DNA of 64,000 nucleotides from Pseudomonas eucalypticola (GTDB taxonomy: Bacteria; Pseudomonadota; Gammaproteobacteria; Pseudomonadales; Pseudomonadaceae), in the NCBI RefSeq assembly GCF_013374995.1, contig NZ_CP056030.1, forward strand, positions 124,001 to 188,000, given 5' to 3'. Below, one piece after another: positions 35,152-44,910 of the stretch; within the stretch, counting starts at the first letter, position 1, and each line of letters starts with the position of its first letter. The position numbers and the translations under genes were made by a program. The notes below the pieces were generated by a model. That model made no database searches. It worked only from the letters and a program-made list of their open reading frames with translations, and was not told the origin of the DNA.

Positions 35152-37011
35152 ATGTCGATGGACCTTTCCGCCCTGTTCACAGCGCAGAACCAGCGGCTGT
35201 TCAAAATCACCCTGCCACTCAAGGGCGGTCAGGAGCTGCTGCTCGAGTCCTTCGGCGGCTACGAGGCGCTGTCCGGTGACTTCGCCTTCGAACTGCAACT
35301 GATCAGCGAAAGCGCCGACGTCGAGCTGAAGACGGCCATCGGCCAGCCCACACTGATCGAAATTGAATTGTCCACTGGCGGCAGCCGGTACATTCATGGC
35401 CACATTATCAGCTTCGCCAACAAGGGCAGCGACGGCGGCATGTGCCAATACAACGCCACCCTCGGGTCGTGGCTGAACATGCTGGCCCAGCGGTTTGATT
35501 CGCAGATCTTCCAGGACCAGACCATCATTCAGGTGGTCACCAGTATCTTCAGCCGCTACGAAGGCCTGGCCAAGTTCGAGTTCCGCGTCAGCCGCGCACT
35601 CAAGCAGCAGAGCTACATCACTCAGTACCGTGAAAACGACCGTAACTTCGTGCTGCGGTTGCTGGAAAGCGAAGGCCTGTTCTACTACTTCGAGCACACC
35701 GCTGACGGCCACACCATGATCATCATGGACGACTCCACCGTGCTGACGCCGCTGCCCGAACAGCCACAAATTCGCTTCCATAGCGCCTCGGTGACTGAAA
35801 CCGCCGACTCCATCACCGACTGGACCGCCCAGCGTACGCTGCAATCGGGGCGTTTCTCGGCGCAGACGTTCGACTACCGCCAGCCGCGCAATCGCCTGCC
35901 GGTGAGCATGGCCAGCCTCAACAACCAGGGTGATGTCGACCAGTTCGAAATCTACGATTACATGGGCCACTACACCCACGGCGACAGCGACCAGGGCGAA
36001 ATCCTGGCGCGTAACCGCATCGAAGCCATTGAACTGCAAGGCAAGACATTCGCAGGCGAAAGCAACTGCCGCGCACTGCGCCTGGGCTACACCTTCGAGC
36101 TCACCCAGCATTTCGACCACGACAACGGCTCGGCCGAGGACCGCCAGTTCCTGCCCATGTATATCCGGCATGGCGGCAGCAACAACTACCTCAGTGGCGG
36201 TCAGGCCGGCTATGGCAACCGGTTCACCTGCGTGCGCAGCAAGATCAAGTTCCGCCCTACCAACAGCGCCGCCAAACCGACCATCTCCGGTCCGCAAACC
36301 GCCATCATCGTCGGGCCGCCAGGCGAAGAGATCTACACCGATGAACTGGGCCGCGTGAAGGTCCAGTTCCACTGGGACCGCCTCGGCGAGTTCAACCACA
36401 AAAGCTCCTGCTGGGTACGCGTGGCGCAATCCGGTGCCAGTGGTGGTTTCGGCAGCATCCTGATTCCGCGCGTTGGCGATGAAGTGGTGGTGGCCTTCCT
36501 CGATGGCGACCCCGACCGCCCTTTGATCATGGGCAGCGTGTACAACTCGCAGAATACGCCGCCGTGGGCGTTACCGGCGAACAAGACCCAGAGCGGTTTC
36601 CTGACCCGGTCATTGAAGGGCGACGGCGGCACCGCCAACTTCTTCCGCTTCGAGGACAAGCAGGGCGCCGAGCAGGTGATCGTGCATGCCGAGCGCAACA
36701 TGGATACCGAGATCGAAGTGGATGAGACCCACGCCGTGGGTAACAACCGCGCTATCACGGTCGGCGGTACCCACACCGAAACGATCACAGGCAATACCCA
36801 GATCAGCGTCCAGGAGGGTGCCTTCTCGCTAACCGTCAACGAGCAATCCATCACCATCAGCGCCCAGACCGCGATCGTGTTGCAGGTCCAGGGCAGCAGC
36901 ATCACGCTCATGCCTGGAAAAATCGAGATCAGTTCCGACTTGATCGTCACGAAGAGTACAGGCGCCACGCAGATTACCGGTGCGCCCGTTCAGATCAACG
37001 AAGAGGGCTAG
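35152..37011 (+). CDS. vgrG: T6SS spike protein VgrG
   Basis: 619 aa with a strong ribosome site (AAGGAGATCACC). Gp27-like N-terminal part (about 1-370; FGGYEALSGDFAFELQLIS, NDRNFVLRLLESEGLFYYFEH), gp5-OB region (TDELGRVKVQFHWDR, SCWVRVAQ, GFGSILIPRVGDEVVVAFLDGDPDRP) and a beta-helix stalk (about 510-619). There is no effector extension; the end is a short plain stalk, so toxins must attach by other means. The neighbouring DUF1795 and PAAR-Rhs genes supply that. Confidence 0.96.
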   Translation: MSMDLSALFTAQNQRLFKITLPLKGGQELLLESFGGYEALSGDFAFELQLISESADVELKTAIGQPTLIEIELSTGGSRYIHGHIISFANKGSDGGMCQYNATLGSWLNMLAQRFDSQIFQDQTIIQVVTSIFSRYEGLAKFEFRVSRALKQQSYITQYRENDRNFVLRLLESEGLFYYFEHTADGHTMIIMDDSTVLTPLPEQPQIRFHSASVTETADSITDWTAQRTLQSGRFSAQTFDYRQPRNRLPVSMASLNNQGDVDQFEIYDYMGHYTHGDSDQGEILARNRIEAIELQGKTFAGESNCRALRLGYTFELTQHFDHDNGSAEDRQFLPMYIRHGGSNNYLSGGQAGYGNRFTCVRSKIKFRPTNSAAKPTISGPQTAIIVGPPGEEIYTDELGRVKVQFHWDRLGEFNHKSSCWVRVAQSGASGGFGSILIPRVGDEVVVAFLDGDPDRPLIMGSVYNSQNTPPWALPANKTQSGFLTRSLKGDGGTANFFRFEDKQGAEQVIVHAERNMDTEIEVDETHAVGNNRAITVGGTHTETITGNTQISVQEGAFSLTVNEQSITISAQTAIVLQVQGSSITLMPGKIEISSDLIVTKSTGATQITGAPVQINEEG

Positions 37012-37016
37012 AGGCC

Positions 37017-37598
37017 ATGACGCGCACCAGCATGTACGACCGCATCTCCGAACGGCGTATTGCCCTTGAGGCCTTGGCTCGCGAGGAAGAGGAACGCCGC
37101 GCGGCCGAGGCACCTGCACAAGCGCAGAACGTAGTACCGCTGGCAATGCAGGACGAAGCCCCCACGACGTTTAACCTCGGGGGGTTCAGCTTCGGCTTTC
37201 CTGCCGCGCTCAGGTTCGAGGACCTGCAAATCACCGCCATGCTCCGGGGAGAACCTGTTGCCATCAGCGTGCAGCGCTGCTCGGTAGCGCAGGACCGCAC
37301 CTTGGATCAGGCTTTCGATGAGGCCGTGCAGGGGTTGCACGAGCGTCATGGCAGCTTGCGCATTATCCGCCGCAGGGAGAGCACCATGGCCGGCAGCGAT
37401 GCGCTTGCCCTGGATTTCGTGTTCCGCGCTGGCCACCAGGAGCGTCATGGCCGTCTGGTCGGGGCAATGGTTCCGGTCGCCGACCGCAATGAACGACAGT
37501 GGCTGGCTATCAGCTGCGTGATCGACCCCGACAAGCCCGCGCTCAAGGGCTGGCTGCTTGATTTCGATAACATGCTCAATGGGCTAACGGGCCTCTGA
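37017..37598 (+). CDS. DUF1795 (DcrB/EagR-like) chaperone 1, with N-terminal extension
   Basis: 193 aa. A charged helical extension of about 50 residues (ERRIALEALAREEEERRAAEA) precedes a DUF1795-type domain with FNLGGFSFGFPAALRFEDLQ at its start and LKGWLLDFDNML at its end. DUF1795 proteins of the Eag type are T6SS adaptors that bind the transmembrane N-terminus of PAAR-Rhs effectors and help load them on VgrG. It starts 5 nt after the vgrG stop. The divergence from the next gene and the extension are unusual; it may bind VgrG or Rhs differently. Confidence 0.72.
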   Translation: MTRTSMYDRISERRIALEALAREEEERRAAEAPAQAQNVVPLAMQDEAPTTFNLGGFSFGFPAALRFEDLQITAMLRGEPVAISVQRCSVAQDRTLDQAFDEAVQGLHERHGSLRIIRRRESTMAGSDALALDFVFRAGHQERHGRLVGAMVPVADRNERQWLAISCVIDPDKPALKGWLLDFDNMLNGLTGL

Positions 37599-37632
37599 GC
37601 CGCGTTTCATATCCGACAGGACAGAATTTAAA

Positions 37633-38100
37633 ATGGATTATCAGTTTCAGGAAGGCAGCTTCACATTGCCTGAAGGTTTCCAGGACCGCACCGTCAACAT
37701 GTTCGTGTTCGGCACGACGACGCCCGCCCCCTTGAGCATCACCCTTTCGCGCGACACGCACCTGCCCGGTGAAGACCTCGGCGCTTACCTGAAGCGCCAA
37801 CTGAAACTGCTGGCGTCGAAGCTGCGTGGCTACACCGTGCTTGAACAGAAAACTGTCGAGCTATCCGCTTCCCACCCCGTACCAGGGGTGCAGATCGAAG
37901 CGTATTACATGAGCGACAAACGCCCCATTCATCAACGCCAGGCGGCTTTCATCATCGCGCCCGGCCGTGTCCTGGTATTCGCGTGCACCAGCCAGGCTGA
38001 CTTCACGGCCGAACAGAACCGCAACTGGACCGACCTGCTCGCCAGTTACCAACCCAGGCAATTGAACCCGGACCCGGCAGCCAGCGGCGTACAGGAGTAA
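37633..38100 (+). CDS. DUF1795 (EagR-like) chaperone 2
   Basis: 155 aa DUF1795 protein: [25 protein letters not shown], then [16 protein letters not shown], and a late [18 protein letters not shown]. This is the compact canonical EagR form. It lies 4 nt before the PAAR-Rhs gene, whose product starts with transmembrane segments, exactly the client these chaperones protect. Confidence 0.88.
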   Translation: MDYQFQEGSFTLPEGFQDRTVNMFVFGTTTPAPLSITLSRDTHLPGEDLGAYLKRQLKLLASKLRGYTVLEQKTVELSASHPVPGVQIEAYYMSDKRPIHQRQAAFIIAPGRVLVFACTSQADFTAEQNRNWTDLLASYQPRQLNPDPAASGVQE

Positions 38101-38104
38101 GGCC

Positions 38105-41100
38105 ATGTTCGAAGCAGCCCGGTTACACGACGGCATCGAACACACCAGCGCGCTAGCCGGCTTCCTGCTGGGCGCCGTGGCGGGCATTGCCCTGGTGGCC
38201 TACGTCGCCTTCACCTTTGCCACCTGCGGCGTGGGTGGCTTCCTGTTGGGTGTGGCGGCAGGCATTGTGGGCGGGGGCATCGTCAGCCTGGGGGAGCGAT
38301 TAGGCAGCGCCTTCAGCTCGCCCGCGGGGCAGATCGAATCTGCCTCGCCGAACGTGTTCATCAACGGCCGCGCGGCGGCCTATGCCGAAGGCAGCGTGGG
38401 GGTGTGCGAAAAGCATTCGCCTACCGTGCAGGTGGCCGAAGGCTCGGCCAACGTGTTCATCAACGGTTTCGGTGCCGCACGCAAAGGTGACAAGCTGACC
38501 TGCGGCGCCAAGATCGCTTCGGGGTCGGGCAACGTGTTCATCGGCGGCGGCACCTACGGCTACCTGCCGGTCAACGACGAAGTACCGAAATGGCTGCGTT
38601 ACACCGTCGACATCCTGATGGCCGTGGCCGGCGGCGCCAGGGCCGTGCTCAGCATCTACAAACTGGGCTTGCAGCAAGGTCTCAAGGCCGCTGGGCCCTG
38701 TGCGTTGCGCTTCATGGCCGGCGTCGTGGCCGGCGATGCCATCATGCGTTTCGGTGTCGCGCCAGTCGCTGAGAAAGTCATGGGCGGCCTGCACGGCAAC
38801 CCGGTCGACACCACCACCGGCCGCAAGCTGCTGCCGGACGAGACCGACTTCGTCCTGCCGGGCCTGATGCCTATCGAATGGTCGCGCTTCTACGCCAGCG
38901 ACCTCACCGTGGACAGCGTTCTGGGCCGCGGCTGGGTACTGCCGTGGGAGCAAAGCCTGCGTCGGCGCGGCGACTTCATCTACCTCACCGACAACCAGGG
39001 CCGTAGCGTGCCGTTCGTGACGCTGGAGCCGGGCGAGCGCATCTACAACCCCCACGAGCAGGTCTACCTGGTACGCAGCGAGGGTGGCCACTACCTGTTG
39101 CAAACCCTGGATAACCTCTTCTTCTACTTCGGCGAAGTCGCCGACGACAATATCGCGGTACCACTGCAACGCATCGAAAACGCCTTGGGCCACTACCTGC
39201 ATTTCACCCGCAGCGTCGACGGCCAACTCACCGACATCACCGCCACCGGCGAGCAGCGCGTGCACCTGCACTACGCCCACCCCCTGGGCCGCCTGACCGA
39301 GGTCAAGCGCGTGGTCGGCGACACCGCCGTCGAAACCCTGGTGCAGTACCGCTACGACGACCGCGGCCAACTGCTGGAGGTGGTGAACCGCAACGGCGAC
39401 ACCGTACGCAGTTTCGCCTACACCGACGGCGTCATGACCCGCCACGCCAACGCCCTGGGCCTGAGCTGCCACTACCGCTGGGAAACCCTCGACGGTCAGC
39501 CCCGGGTGGTCGAGCACTGGACCAGCGACGGCGAACACTTCGATTTCCGCTACGACTTCGGCGCCCGTACCACCTGGGTCACCGACGTCCTGGGCCGCGA
39601 AGCCCAGGTGCACTACAACGCCGACCGCCGTGTGGTGGCCAGCACCGATTTTGGCGGCGAGCGCTACCAGATGGCCCTGGACGACCGCGGCAACCTGACC
39701 GGCCTGACCCTGCCCGACGGCAACCAGATCACCCTGCGGTACGATCAATACTCGCGCCTGGTCGAGGAAACCGACCCACTGGGCCGCACCACCCGCTACA
39801 AACACCACCAGCTCACCACCCTGGTGAAGCAGGTGGACTACCCGGACGGCTCCAGCTGGAAAGCCCAGTACGACAACAAGGGCAACCTGCTGGCTGAAAC
39901 CGATGCCCTGGGCAACACCACCGAGTACTACTACAGCGACGACGGCCTGCCGCACACCATCGTCGACGCCACGCACAAGTCCAAGCACCTGTGGTGGAAC
40001 ACGCTGGCCCAGGTGGAGCGTTACCAGGACTGCTCCGGCAAGAGCACCGCCTACCGCTTCGACGAGCATCAGCACCTGCAGGCCGTGACCGATGCGCTGG
40101 GGCAGACTACCTCGTTGCAGCGCAAGCCCGCGGGCGAAGTGCTGAAGATCGAGCATCCTGACGGCACCTCGGAGCAGTTCACCTACAACGCCCTGGGCCA
40201 GGTACTCACGCACACCGATGGCAAGGGCCAGATCACCCGCCTGCAACGCACCGCCCGCGGCCTGCCCAGCAGCCGCCAGGACGCCAAGGGCCAGCGCATC
40301 GGCTACCAGTACGACAAGGCCATCCGCCTGACGGCCCTGGTCAACGAAAACAACGCGGCCTACCAGTTTGCGTACGACGCCAGCGACCGGCTGATCGAAG
40401 AGCGGCGCATCGACAACCTGACCCGGCGTTTCAGCTATAGCCAGGGCGGGTATCTGACGCGGGTCGAGGAAATCGGCTACGGCGAACGGGCCGAAACACC
40501 ACAGCGCAGCACGGAGTTTGAACGGGACAGCATCGGGCGATTGATCGCGCGGACCAATGACGATGCACGCCTTGAGTACGCTTACGACGATGCCGACCGC
40601 CTGCTGAGCATTCAACGCACGGCCACCAACGGCGGCCTGCGCCTGGGCGTGAAGCACGAGAAGTTGAATTTCAGCTACGACCTGCTGGGCCGTCTGCTTA
40701 CCGAGACAACCCCGCAGGGAGAGCTGGCTTATGAGTACGACCCGCTCAGCAACCTCACCACCCTGACCCTGCCCGATGGCCGCCAACTCAACCACCTGTA
40801 CTACGGCAGCGGCCACCTGCACCAACTCAACCTCGACGGCCAGGTCATCAGCGACTTCGAACGCGACGACCTGCACCGCGAGGTCTACCGTACCCAAGGC
40901 AAGCTCACCAGCTGCTTCGGCTACGACGCCATGGGCCGCAAGGCCTGGCAATACGCGTCCAGCGTCCCGGCCGAAAAGCTCTCGAAGGTCACCAACCCCA
41001 ACGTGCCGACGCGGGTGCTGCTCAACGACTACCGCAATGCCGTGCAACGTCAGTACGAATACGACCCTGCCGGCGAGCTGATCCGCACGCTGGATCAACT

Positions 41101-42313
41101 GCGCGGTGAAATCCGCTACGAGTACGAAGCCAACGGCCAATTGCACGGCCGCGAAACCGGCAAGCTGATGACCAGCGAGGAGTTTCGTTACGACCCGGCG
41201 GCCAACCGGCTGAACTTCGGCACCAGCCAATTCGACAAGGTGAAGGACAACCGCCTGCGCAACTGGCAGAACAACGAGTACCGCTATGATCCATGGGGCA
41301 ACCTGATCGAGAAGCGCAGCGGGCAGCGGCAGGTGCAGTATTTCAAGTACGACTGCGAGAACCGGCTGGTTGCTTCGGAGACCTTGGTGCAGGGGCGCCT
41401 GCACAGCAAGGGGCGCTACCAGTACGACAGCCTGGGACGTCGCGTCGGCAAGAGTGCTCAACAGGACGGGCAGGTGCAGGAGAAGCGGTTCCTCTGGCAG
41501 GGCCTGCGAATGCTGCAGGAGCTGACGCCGGAGCGCGATAGCCTGTACCTCTATGAGCCCGGGAGCTATGCGCCGCTGGCGCGGGTGGACCGCACGGAAG
41601 GCGAGGCGCAGCAGCTTTACTACTACCACACGGACCAGATCGGTACGCCGCTGGAGATGACCGACGCCGATGGTCGCATCGTCTGGCAGGCGACGTACAA
41701 GGCGTGGGGGAGCATCGAGACACTGGCGGTGGCTGAGGTTGAGCAGAACCTGCGGTTCCAGGGTCAGTATTTCGATGGTGAGACGGGGCTGCACTACAAT
41801 ACGTTTCGGTATTACGATCCGGAGGTGGGGCGGTTTATAACGCAGGATCCGATTGGGCTGGTGGGTGGAACTAATGTTTATCACTATGTGCTAAACCCCA
41901 GCGGGTGGGTAGATCCTCTGGGTTGGATGCCGTGGGCATGGAATCCTGACGGTATGGGGCATCACATGATACCTAGAGGAAAGGCTAATAGTGTTGGGCT
42001 CAATGAGCTAGGAACGAAGCTTAATACGCCTACCTTCTTTCCTATCCCCTATGAGGAGGGAATGCATGAAGAGCTTCACCGGGCGATTAAACCAGATATC
42101 GGTAGCCTCCAAGGTGCTTGGACCAAAACCCCGGGGGACCTGATTGAGGCTGCGGGTAAAAATCTCGATGCGGTCTCTCATATTAAAGGAGATCTACGAA
42201 TTCCAGCTACAGGCGAAGTAATTGCAAAAAATGTCACACCTAAGGCCGCTTATGCTGAGCTAGTTAATTGGTATAAAAAGCGATCTACTGGAATAAAGGG
42301 AGGCTGCTCATGA
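38105..42313 (+). CDS. rhs: PAAR-Rhs effector with HNH/EndoVII-like nuclease tip
   Basis: 1402 aa, the only complete Rhs here. Order: a pre-PAAR and transmembrane region (about 15-65, [20 protein letters not shown] and [15 protein letters not shown]), PAAR domain (about 77-156; [16 protein letters not shown]), Rhs/YD repeats (about 220-1235), core end [18 protein letters not shown], the WVDPLGW self-cleavage region near 1272, then a tip of about 125 aa. The tip has [17 protein letters not shown] and LHRAIKP; the HHxIP-type pair suggests an HNH/EndoVII-fold nuclease, not proven. The tip is AT-rich against the GC-rich core. Good ribosome site AGGAGTAAGGCC. It should be loaded on VgrG through PAAR with help of the DUF1795 proteins. 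Confidence 0.9.
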   Translation: MFEAARLHDGIEHTSALAGFLLGAVAGIALVAYVAFTFATCGVGGFLLGVAAGIVGGGIVSLGERLGSAFSSPAGQIESASPNVFINGRAAAYAEGSVGVCEKHSPTVQVAEGSANVFINGFGAARKGDKLTCGAKIASGSGNVFIGGGTYGYLPVNDEVPKWLRYTVDILMAVAGGARAVLSIYKLGLQQGLKAAGPCALRFMAGVVAGDAIMRFGVAPVAEKVMGGLHGNPVDTTTGRKLLPDETDFVLPGLMPIEWSRFYASDLTVDSVLGRGWVLPWEQSLRRRGDFIYLTDNQGRSVPFVTLEPGERIYNPHEQVYLVRSEGGHYLLQTLDNLFFYFGEVADDNIAVPLQRIENALGHYLHFTRSVDGQLTDITATGEQRVHLHYAHPLGRLTEVKRVVGDTAVETLVQYRYDDRGQLLEVVNRNGDTVRSFAYTDGVMTRHANALGLSCHYRWETLDGQPRVVEHWTSDGEHFDFRYDFGARTTWVTDVLGREAQVHYNADRRVVASTDFGGERYQMALDDRGNLTGLTLPDGNQITLRYDQYSRLVEETDPLGRTTRYKHHQLTTLVKQVDYPDGSSWKAQYDNKGNLLAETDALGNTTEYYYSDDGLPHTIVDATHKSKHLWWNTLAQVERYQDCSGKSTAYRFDEHQHLQAVTDALGQTTSLQRKPAGEVLKIEHPDGTSEQFTYNALGQVLTHTDGKGQITRLQRTARGLPSSRQDAKGQRIGYQYDKAIRLTALVNENNAAYQFAYDASDRLIEERRIDNLTRRFSYSQGGYLTRVEEIGYGERAETPQRSTEFERDSIGRLIARTNDDARLEYAYDDADRLLSIQRTATNGGLRLGVKHEKLNFSYDLLGRLLTETTPQGELAYEYDPLSNLTTLTLPDGRQLNHLYYGSGHLHQLNLDGQVISDFERDDLHREVYRTQGKLTSCFGYDAMGRKAWQYASSVPAEKLSKVTNPNVPTRVLLNDYRNAVQRQYEYDPAGELIRTLDQLRGEIRYEYEANGQLHGRETGKLMTSEEFRYDPAANRLNFGTSQFDKVKDNRLRNWQNNEYRYDPWGNLIEKRSGQRQVQYFKYDCENRLVASETLVQGRLHSKGRYQYDSLGRRVGKSAQQDGQVQEKRFLWQGLRMLQELTPERDSLYLYEPGSYAPLARVDRTEGEAQQLYYYHTDQIGTPLEMTDADGRIVWQATYKAWGSIETLAVAEVEQNLRFQGQYFDGETGLHYNTFRYYDPEVGRFITQDPIGLVGGTNVYHYVLNPSGWVDPLGWMPWAWNPDGMGHHMIPRGKANSVGLNELGTKLNTPTFFPIPYEEGMHEELHRAIKPDIGSLQGAWTKTPGDLIEAAGKNLDAVSHIKGDLRIPATGEVIAKNVTPKAAYAELVNWYKKRSTGIKGGCS

Positions 42314-42831
42314 GGTTTGAGTGCGATGTGGATGTCGACTTTAATGGCATAGTAATGTTCGTGTATCCTAAGTTGGCCGATTTATTTGAAGGTGGGGTGC
42401 AACCAGGTCAGAATGTGCTTCGAGCCTTTACTACTACAGATAAAGGCGATGAGGTTTTGGATAAGGGTGTTGCTTTGCCTATTATGGGGGTTGATGACGG
42501 CACGTATCGACTTAGGATTTTTATAGATGAGGCGCCTTGTAAAGAGCGGCGCGAGGTTGTATTCGAAGATGAGTACTTCTATTTAAATGTGGTTGGTGGC
42601 CTGTATGTGGCAGATATGGCCGTTTTGTGGGATTGGGAGGAATTTACAGGTTGGACGCTTTTACCAGTTCCGACCGGAATGTACAGGGTGAGTGTCGCAG
42701 GTGTTCATCTGTATAATGAAGTCAATGATGTCGATTATGGTTTTGATATCTGTCTTCAAACGGTGAGCGAACCCTTCCATCGAACAATCGAACCGAGATC
42801 TGACTCACGATTGATTAAAATTATACGGTGA
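42310..42831 (+). CDS. Putative immunity protein for the Rhs tip
   Basis: 173 aa. The ATG overlaps the rhs stop by 4 nt, typical of toxin/immunity coupling. No membrane segment. Largely beta: [32 protein letters not shown], and a late [14 protein letters not shown] do not recognise the family. The low GC content matches the tip. Function is inferred from the overlap and position. Confidence 0.75.
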   Translation: MRFECDVDVDFNGIVMFVYPKLADLFEGGVQPGQNVLRAFTTTDKGDEVLDKGVALPIMGVDDGTYRLRIFIDEAPCKERREVVFEDEYFYLNVVGGLYVADMAVLWDWEEFTGWTLLPVPTGMYRVSVAGVHLYNEVNDVDYGFDICLQTVSEPFHRTIEPRSDSRLIKIIR

Positions 42832-44303
42832 AGTCGCACCACCCGCTGCAAGCACCATCACTTCACCACCTCGGTGACCCAGGTCGACTACCCAGACGGC
42901 TCCAGCTTGAAGGGCAGTACGACAACAAGGGCAACTGGCAGTACGCGTCCAGCGTCCCGGCCGAAAGCTCTCGAAGGTACGTGCCGACGCGGGTGCTGCT
43001 CAACGACTACCGCAACGCCGTGCAGCGTCAGTACGAATACGACCCTGCCGGCGAGCTGACCCGCACCCTGGATCAGCTCAGGGGTGAGATCCGCTACGAG
43101 TACGAAGCCAACGGCCAATTGCACGGCCGCGAAACCGGCAAGCTGATGACCAGCGAAGAGTTTCGTTACGACCCGGCGGCCAACCGGCTGAACTTCGGCA
43201 CCAGCCAATTCGACAAGGTGAAGGACAACCGCCTGCGCAACTGGCAGAACAACGAGTACCGCTATGATCCATGGGGCAACCTGATCGAGAAGCGTAGTGG
43301 GCAGCGGCAGGTGCAGTATTTCAAGTATGACTGCGAGAACCGGTTGGTTGCTTCGGAGACCTTGGTGCAGGGGCGCCTGCACAGCAAGGGGCGGTACCAG
43401 TACGACAGCCTGGGACGGCGCGTCGGCAAGAGTGCTCAACAGGACGGGCAGGTGCAGGAGAAGCGGTTCCTCTGGCAGGGCCTGCGGATGCTTCAGGAGC
43501 TGACGCCGGAGCGCGATAGCCTGTACCTCTATGAGCCGGGGAGTTATGCGCCGCTGGCGCGGGTGGACCGCACGGAAGGCGAGGCCCAGGCGCTTTACTA
43601 TTACCACACGGACCAGATCGGTACGCCGCTGGAGATGACCGATGCCGATGGTCGCATCGTCTGGCAGGCGACGTACAAGGCGTGGGGGAGCATCGAGACG
43701 CTGGCGGTGGCTGAGGTTGAGCAGAACCTGCGGTTCCAGGGTCAGTATTTCGATGGTGAGACGGGGCTGCACTACAATACGTTTCGGTATTACGATCCGG
43801 AGGTGGGGCGGTTTATAACGCAGGATCCGATTGGGTTGGATGGTGGTACCAACGTTTATCAGTATGCTATAAATCCGAATTTATGGGTTGATCCGTGGGG
43901 GTTAGCATATAAAAGCGTAAACTTTGAAGGCTCGTCTGAACTCTTTCCTGTTTCAGGAAATCAAAAAAATATTGTCACTATTCAAATGCAAGGCTCGCGC
44001 TCTCGTGATTTTACCGAGGCGTATAAACAAGCAGGACTGAAGGAATCATATGTTAAAGCGCAGGGTAAGTATACTTGGCACCACCTAGATGATTTTGATC
44101 CAAAAACTGGAACGTCGACCATGCAGTTGGTAACCCGCTCCGCTCACGAAGCATCCCTTCCTCATACCGGTTCCGTTGCCCAGTTCGAGAAGCACTTTGG
44201 ACTTCCGTCGGGCGCCTACGGAGGCGGGGACGCAGTAGGAATTTCACATTCGCAGGGCTGGCTCAAAGGGCGAGCTCCTAAAACATCAAGCGTGACGTGC
44301 TAA
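42828..44303 (+). CDS. Displaced Rhs C-terminal cassette with WHH nuclease tip
   Basis: The frame opens with a GTG that overlaps the previous stop (GTGA). Rhs homology starts at about 42838 but out of frame, and an internal deletion joins YDNKGN directly to [10 protein letters not shown], removing about 1.1 kb of core relative to the full rhs. From there the core is in frame to DPIGLDGG, followed by a tip of about 145 aa. The tip has TWHHLDDFDP, MQLVTRSAHEA and LPHTGSVAQFE, the signature of WHH nucleases of the HNH/EndoVII superfamily. It lacks PAAR, so it cannot be delivered as it stands. It is likely a silent tip store or an evolutionary leftover. Confidence 0.85.
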   Translation: MKSHHPLQAPSLHHLGDPGRLPRRLQLEGQYDNKGNWQYASSVPAESSRRYVPTRVLLNDYRNAVQRQYEYDPAGELTRTLDQLRGEIRYEYEANGQLHGRETGKLMTSEEFRYDPAANRLNFGTSQFDKVKDNRLRNWQNNEYRYDPWGNLIEKRSGQRQVQYFKYDCENRLVASETLVQGRLHSKGRYQYDSLGRRVGKSAQQDGQVQEKRFLWQGLRMLQELTPERDSLYLYEPGSYAPLARVDRTEGEAQALYYYHTDQIGTPLEMTDADGRIVWQATYKAWGSIETLAVAEVEQNLRFQGQYFDGETGLHYNTFRYYDPEVGRFITQDPIGLDGGTNVYQYAINPNLWVDPWGLAYKSVNFEGSSELFPVSGNQKNIVTIQMQGSRSRDFTEAYKQAGLKESYVKAQGKYTWHHLDDFDPKTGTSTMQLVTRSAHEASLPHTGSVAQFEKHFGLPSGAYGGGDAVGISHSQGWLKGRAPKTSSVTC

Positions 44304-44313
44304 AGGAGTCAAT

Positions 44314-44799
44314 ATGAGTGACTTTGTTCTTCTTCATCCGTATTCTAAAATTTGTCTGGAAGACATTCACAGCCTGGAAAATAAGTTGGAATTCAAACTA
44401 CCCCAATCATTTGTGGATCTATATTTACATTACAATGGTGGGGTTCCAGAAAAAAGCTGGGTAGTAACTAATGATGGTTATGATCCTATGCAGATAGCAG
44501 ATTTCAAATTTATTTCTAAGGAGGTTGATTCGGCTGACACAGAAGATATTTTGGGATGCTATCAATTTATGTTGATGCGTGATGTAATACCTCACACCCT
44601 GTTACCGTTCGCGGTTGATGATGGTGGTAATTTTTTCTGTTTGGACATGCTTAATGGTACGGTGCAGTTTTATGCTACGGATGCCTTTCGCCCGGATAGG
44701 AGTTCGGCCGCTAATCACCTAGCTGCCCAAAAAATTCTAGCGTCTTCATTCAGCATGTTTTTGGACAATCTAGAGTTGGAATCCGGGCTAGATGAGTAG
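44314..44799 (+). CDS. SMI1/KNR4 (SUKH) immunity protein for the WHH tip
   Basis: 161 aa. The SUKH core is visible: IHSLENKLEFKLPQSFVDLYLHYNGGVPE (the LPxxFxxxYxxxNGG motif), then LLPFAVDDGGNFFCLDM. Strong AAGGAG before the ATG, 10 nt after the toxin stop. SUKH proteins are the usual partners of WHH and other HNH-fold tips, so pairing with the preceding cassette is well supported. Confidence 0.88.
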   Translation: MSDFVLLHPYSKICLEDIHSLENKLEFKLPQSFVDLYLHYNGGVPEKSWVVTNDGYDPMQIADFKFISKEVDSADTEDILGCYQFMLMRDVIPHTLLPFAVDDGGNFFCLDMLNGTVQFYATDAFRPDRSSAANHLAAQKILASSFSMFLDNLELESGLDE

Positions 44800-44910
44800 C
44801 CTATGATTAACTAAGTTTGGGGTCCGCAGCGCTATTTGGGCTGCGAAAGATTTTGGTTATTGAAGTAACCTACGATCATCCCCCTGGGCCGCCTGACCGA
44901 GGTCAAGCGC

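Noticed and set aside
35152..37011. VgrG as a specialised spike with a C-terminal enzyme domain
   Set aside because: At 619 aa it ends in plain beta-helix stalk; no extra domain is present.
38300..41884. Very long minus-strand open frame (about 1190 codons) opposite the rhs gene, and similar ones at 44857-46257 and 48350-49642
   Set aside because: They are antisense shadows of GC-rich Rhs repeats: Val/Ala/Gln-rich low-complexity translation, no ribosome site, and the plus-strand frame is clearly the conserved protein.
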